DNA of 64,000 nucleotides. Source: Muribaculaceae bacterium. GTDB lineage: Bacteria; Bacteroidota; Bacteroidia; Bacteroidales; Muribaculaceae. Both the position numbers and the translations under genes were made by a program. Location: the NCBI GenBank assembly GCA_023667285.1, contig JAMPAK010000001.1, positions 1,363,024-1,427,023 of the forward strand, in the 5' to 3' direction. Below the pieces are notes generated by a model. That model saw only the letters and a list, made by a program, of their open reading frames with translations, was not told the DNA's origin and did not search any database. Positions 63,974 to 64,000 of the stretch are shown here, one piece after another (position 1 is the stretch's first letter; each line of letters starts with the position of its first letter).

Positions 63974-64000
63974 CGCTTGTTTGCTAAGTTTATGTTTTTT

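Overview
The window reads as a chromosomal segment from a gut-type member of the Bacteroidales; the gene set fits a Muribaculaceae-like organism, but that family assignment is inference. The support is: many promoters of the Bacteroidetes form (TTTG, 19-20 bp, TAnnTTTG), parts of the type IX secretion system (T9SS plug fragment at the left edge, PorU sortase), secreted proteins with a short C-terminal '-GQR-/-GIYI-' tail, BspA-like leucine-rich proteins, separate pyrB and pyrI genes, and several polysaccharide-degrading enzymes. Coding density is high and most genes have GC-rich third positions. No rRNA, CRISPR array, insertion sequence or integrase was seen. No gene-free stretch exceeds about 280 bases.

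Layout. 1-4136: end of a T9SS plug-like gene coupled to a DUF3109 gene, then on the minus strand a U32 peptidase/hydroxylase, a glycosyltransferase and gap. 4411-15748 (plus): mscL, a small secreted protein coupled to a PL1 pectate lyase, an M16 peptidase and a 1634-residue secreted multidomain protein. 15870-16989: queF-queC for queuosine precursors. 16975-26948 (minus): a frameshifted DUF262 gene, then a housekeeping run read as crp/fnr, sodium-dependent transporter, holB, addB-like nuclease, hemW and an unusual GDPD-fold protein. 27077-33178 (minus): aroB, HAD phosphatase, AsmA-like protein and DUF5715 with 1-4 nt overlaps. 33359-36757: a C10 (streptopain-type) peptidase with Ig-like repeats. 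36844-37521: a higBA-like toxin-antitoxin pair with a duplicated operator. 37682-43026 (mostly minus): porU, a GH25 lipoprotein, tRNA-Gly(CCC), a Na/Ca antiporter. 43188-54005: GH28, GH13, a TPR-like protein, glnS, a LysE exporter and GH31. 54098-58489 (minus): esterase, GNAT and two BspA-like paralogues flanking an unrecognised small gene. 58671-63915 (plus): glucosaminidase, DbpA-like helicase, and pyrB-pyrI-flavin reductase-glyA, closed by a strong terminator.

How the genes fit together. PL1, GH28, GH31 and GH13 enzymes suggest use of pectin, starch and xyloglucan-like glycans. The secreted proteins with C-terminal sorting-like tails are plausible T9SS clients, and PorU is the enzyme that would process them. 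The accessory signals of most interest are the DUF262 gene broken by one frameshift, the GDPD-fold protein with substituted metal and catalytic residues, the mosaic C10 peptidase, the twin higBA operator, and the BspA pair with 63-bp tandem repeats and a 36-bp perfect palindrome beside them.
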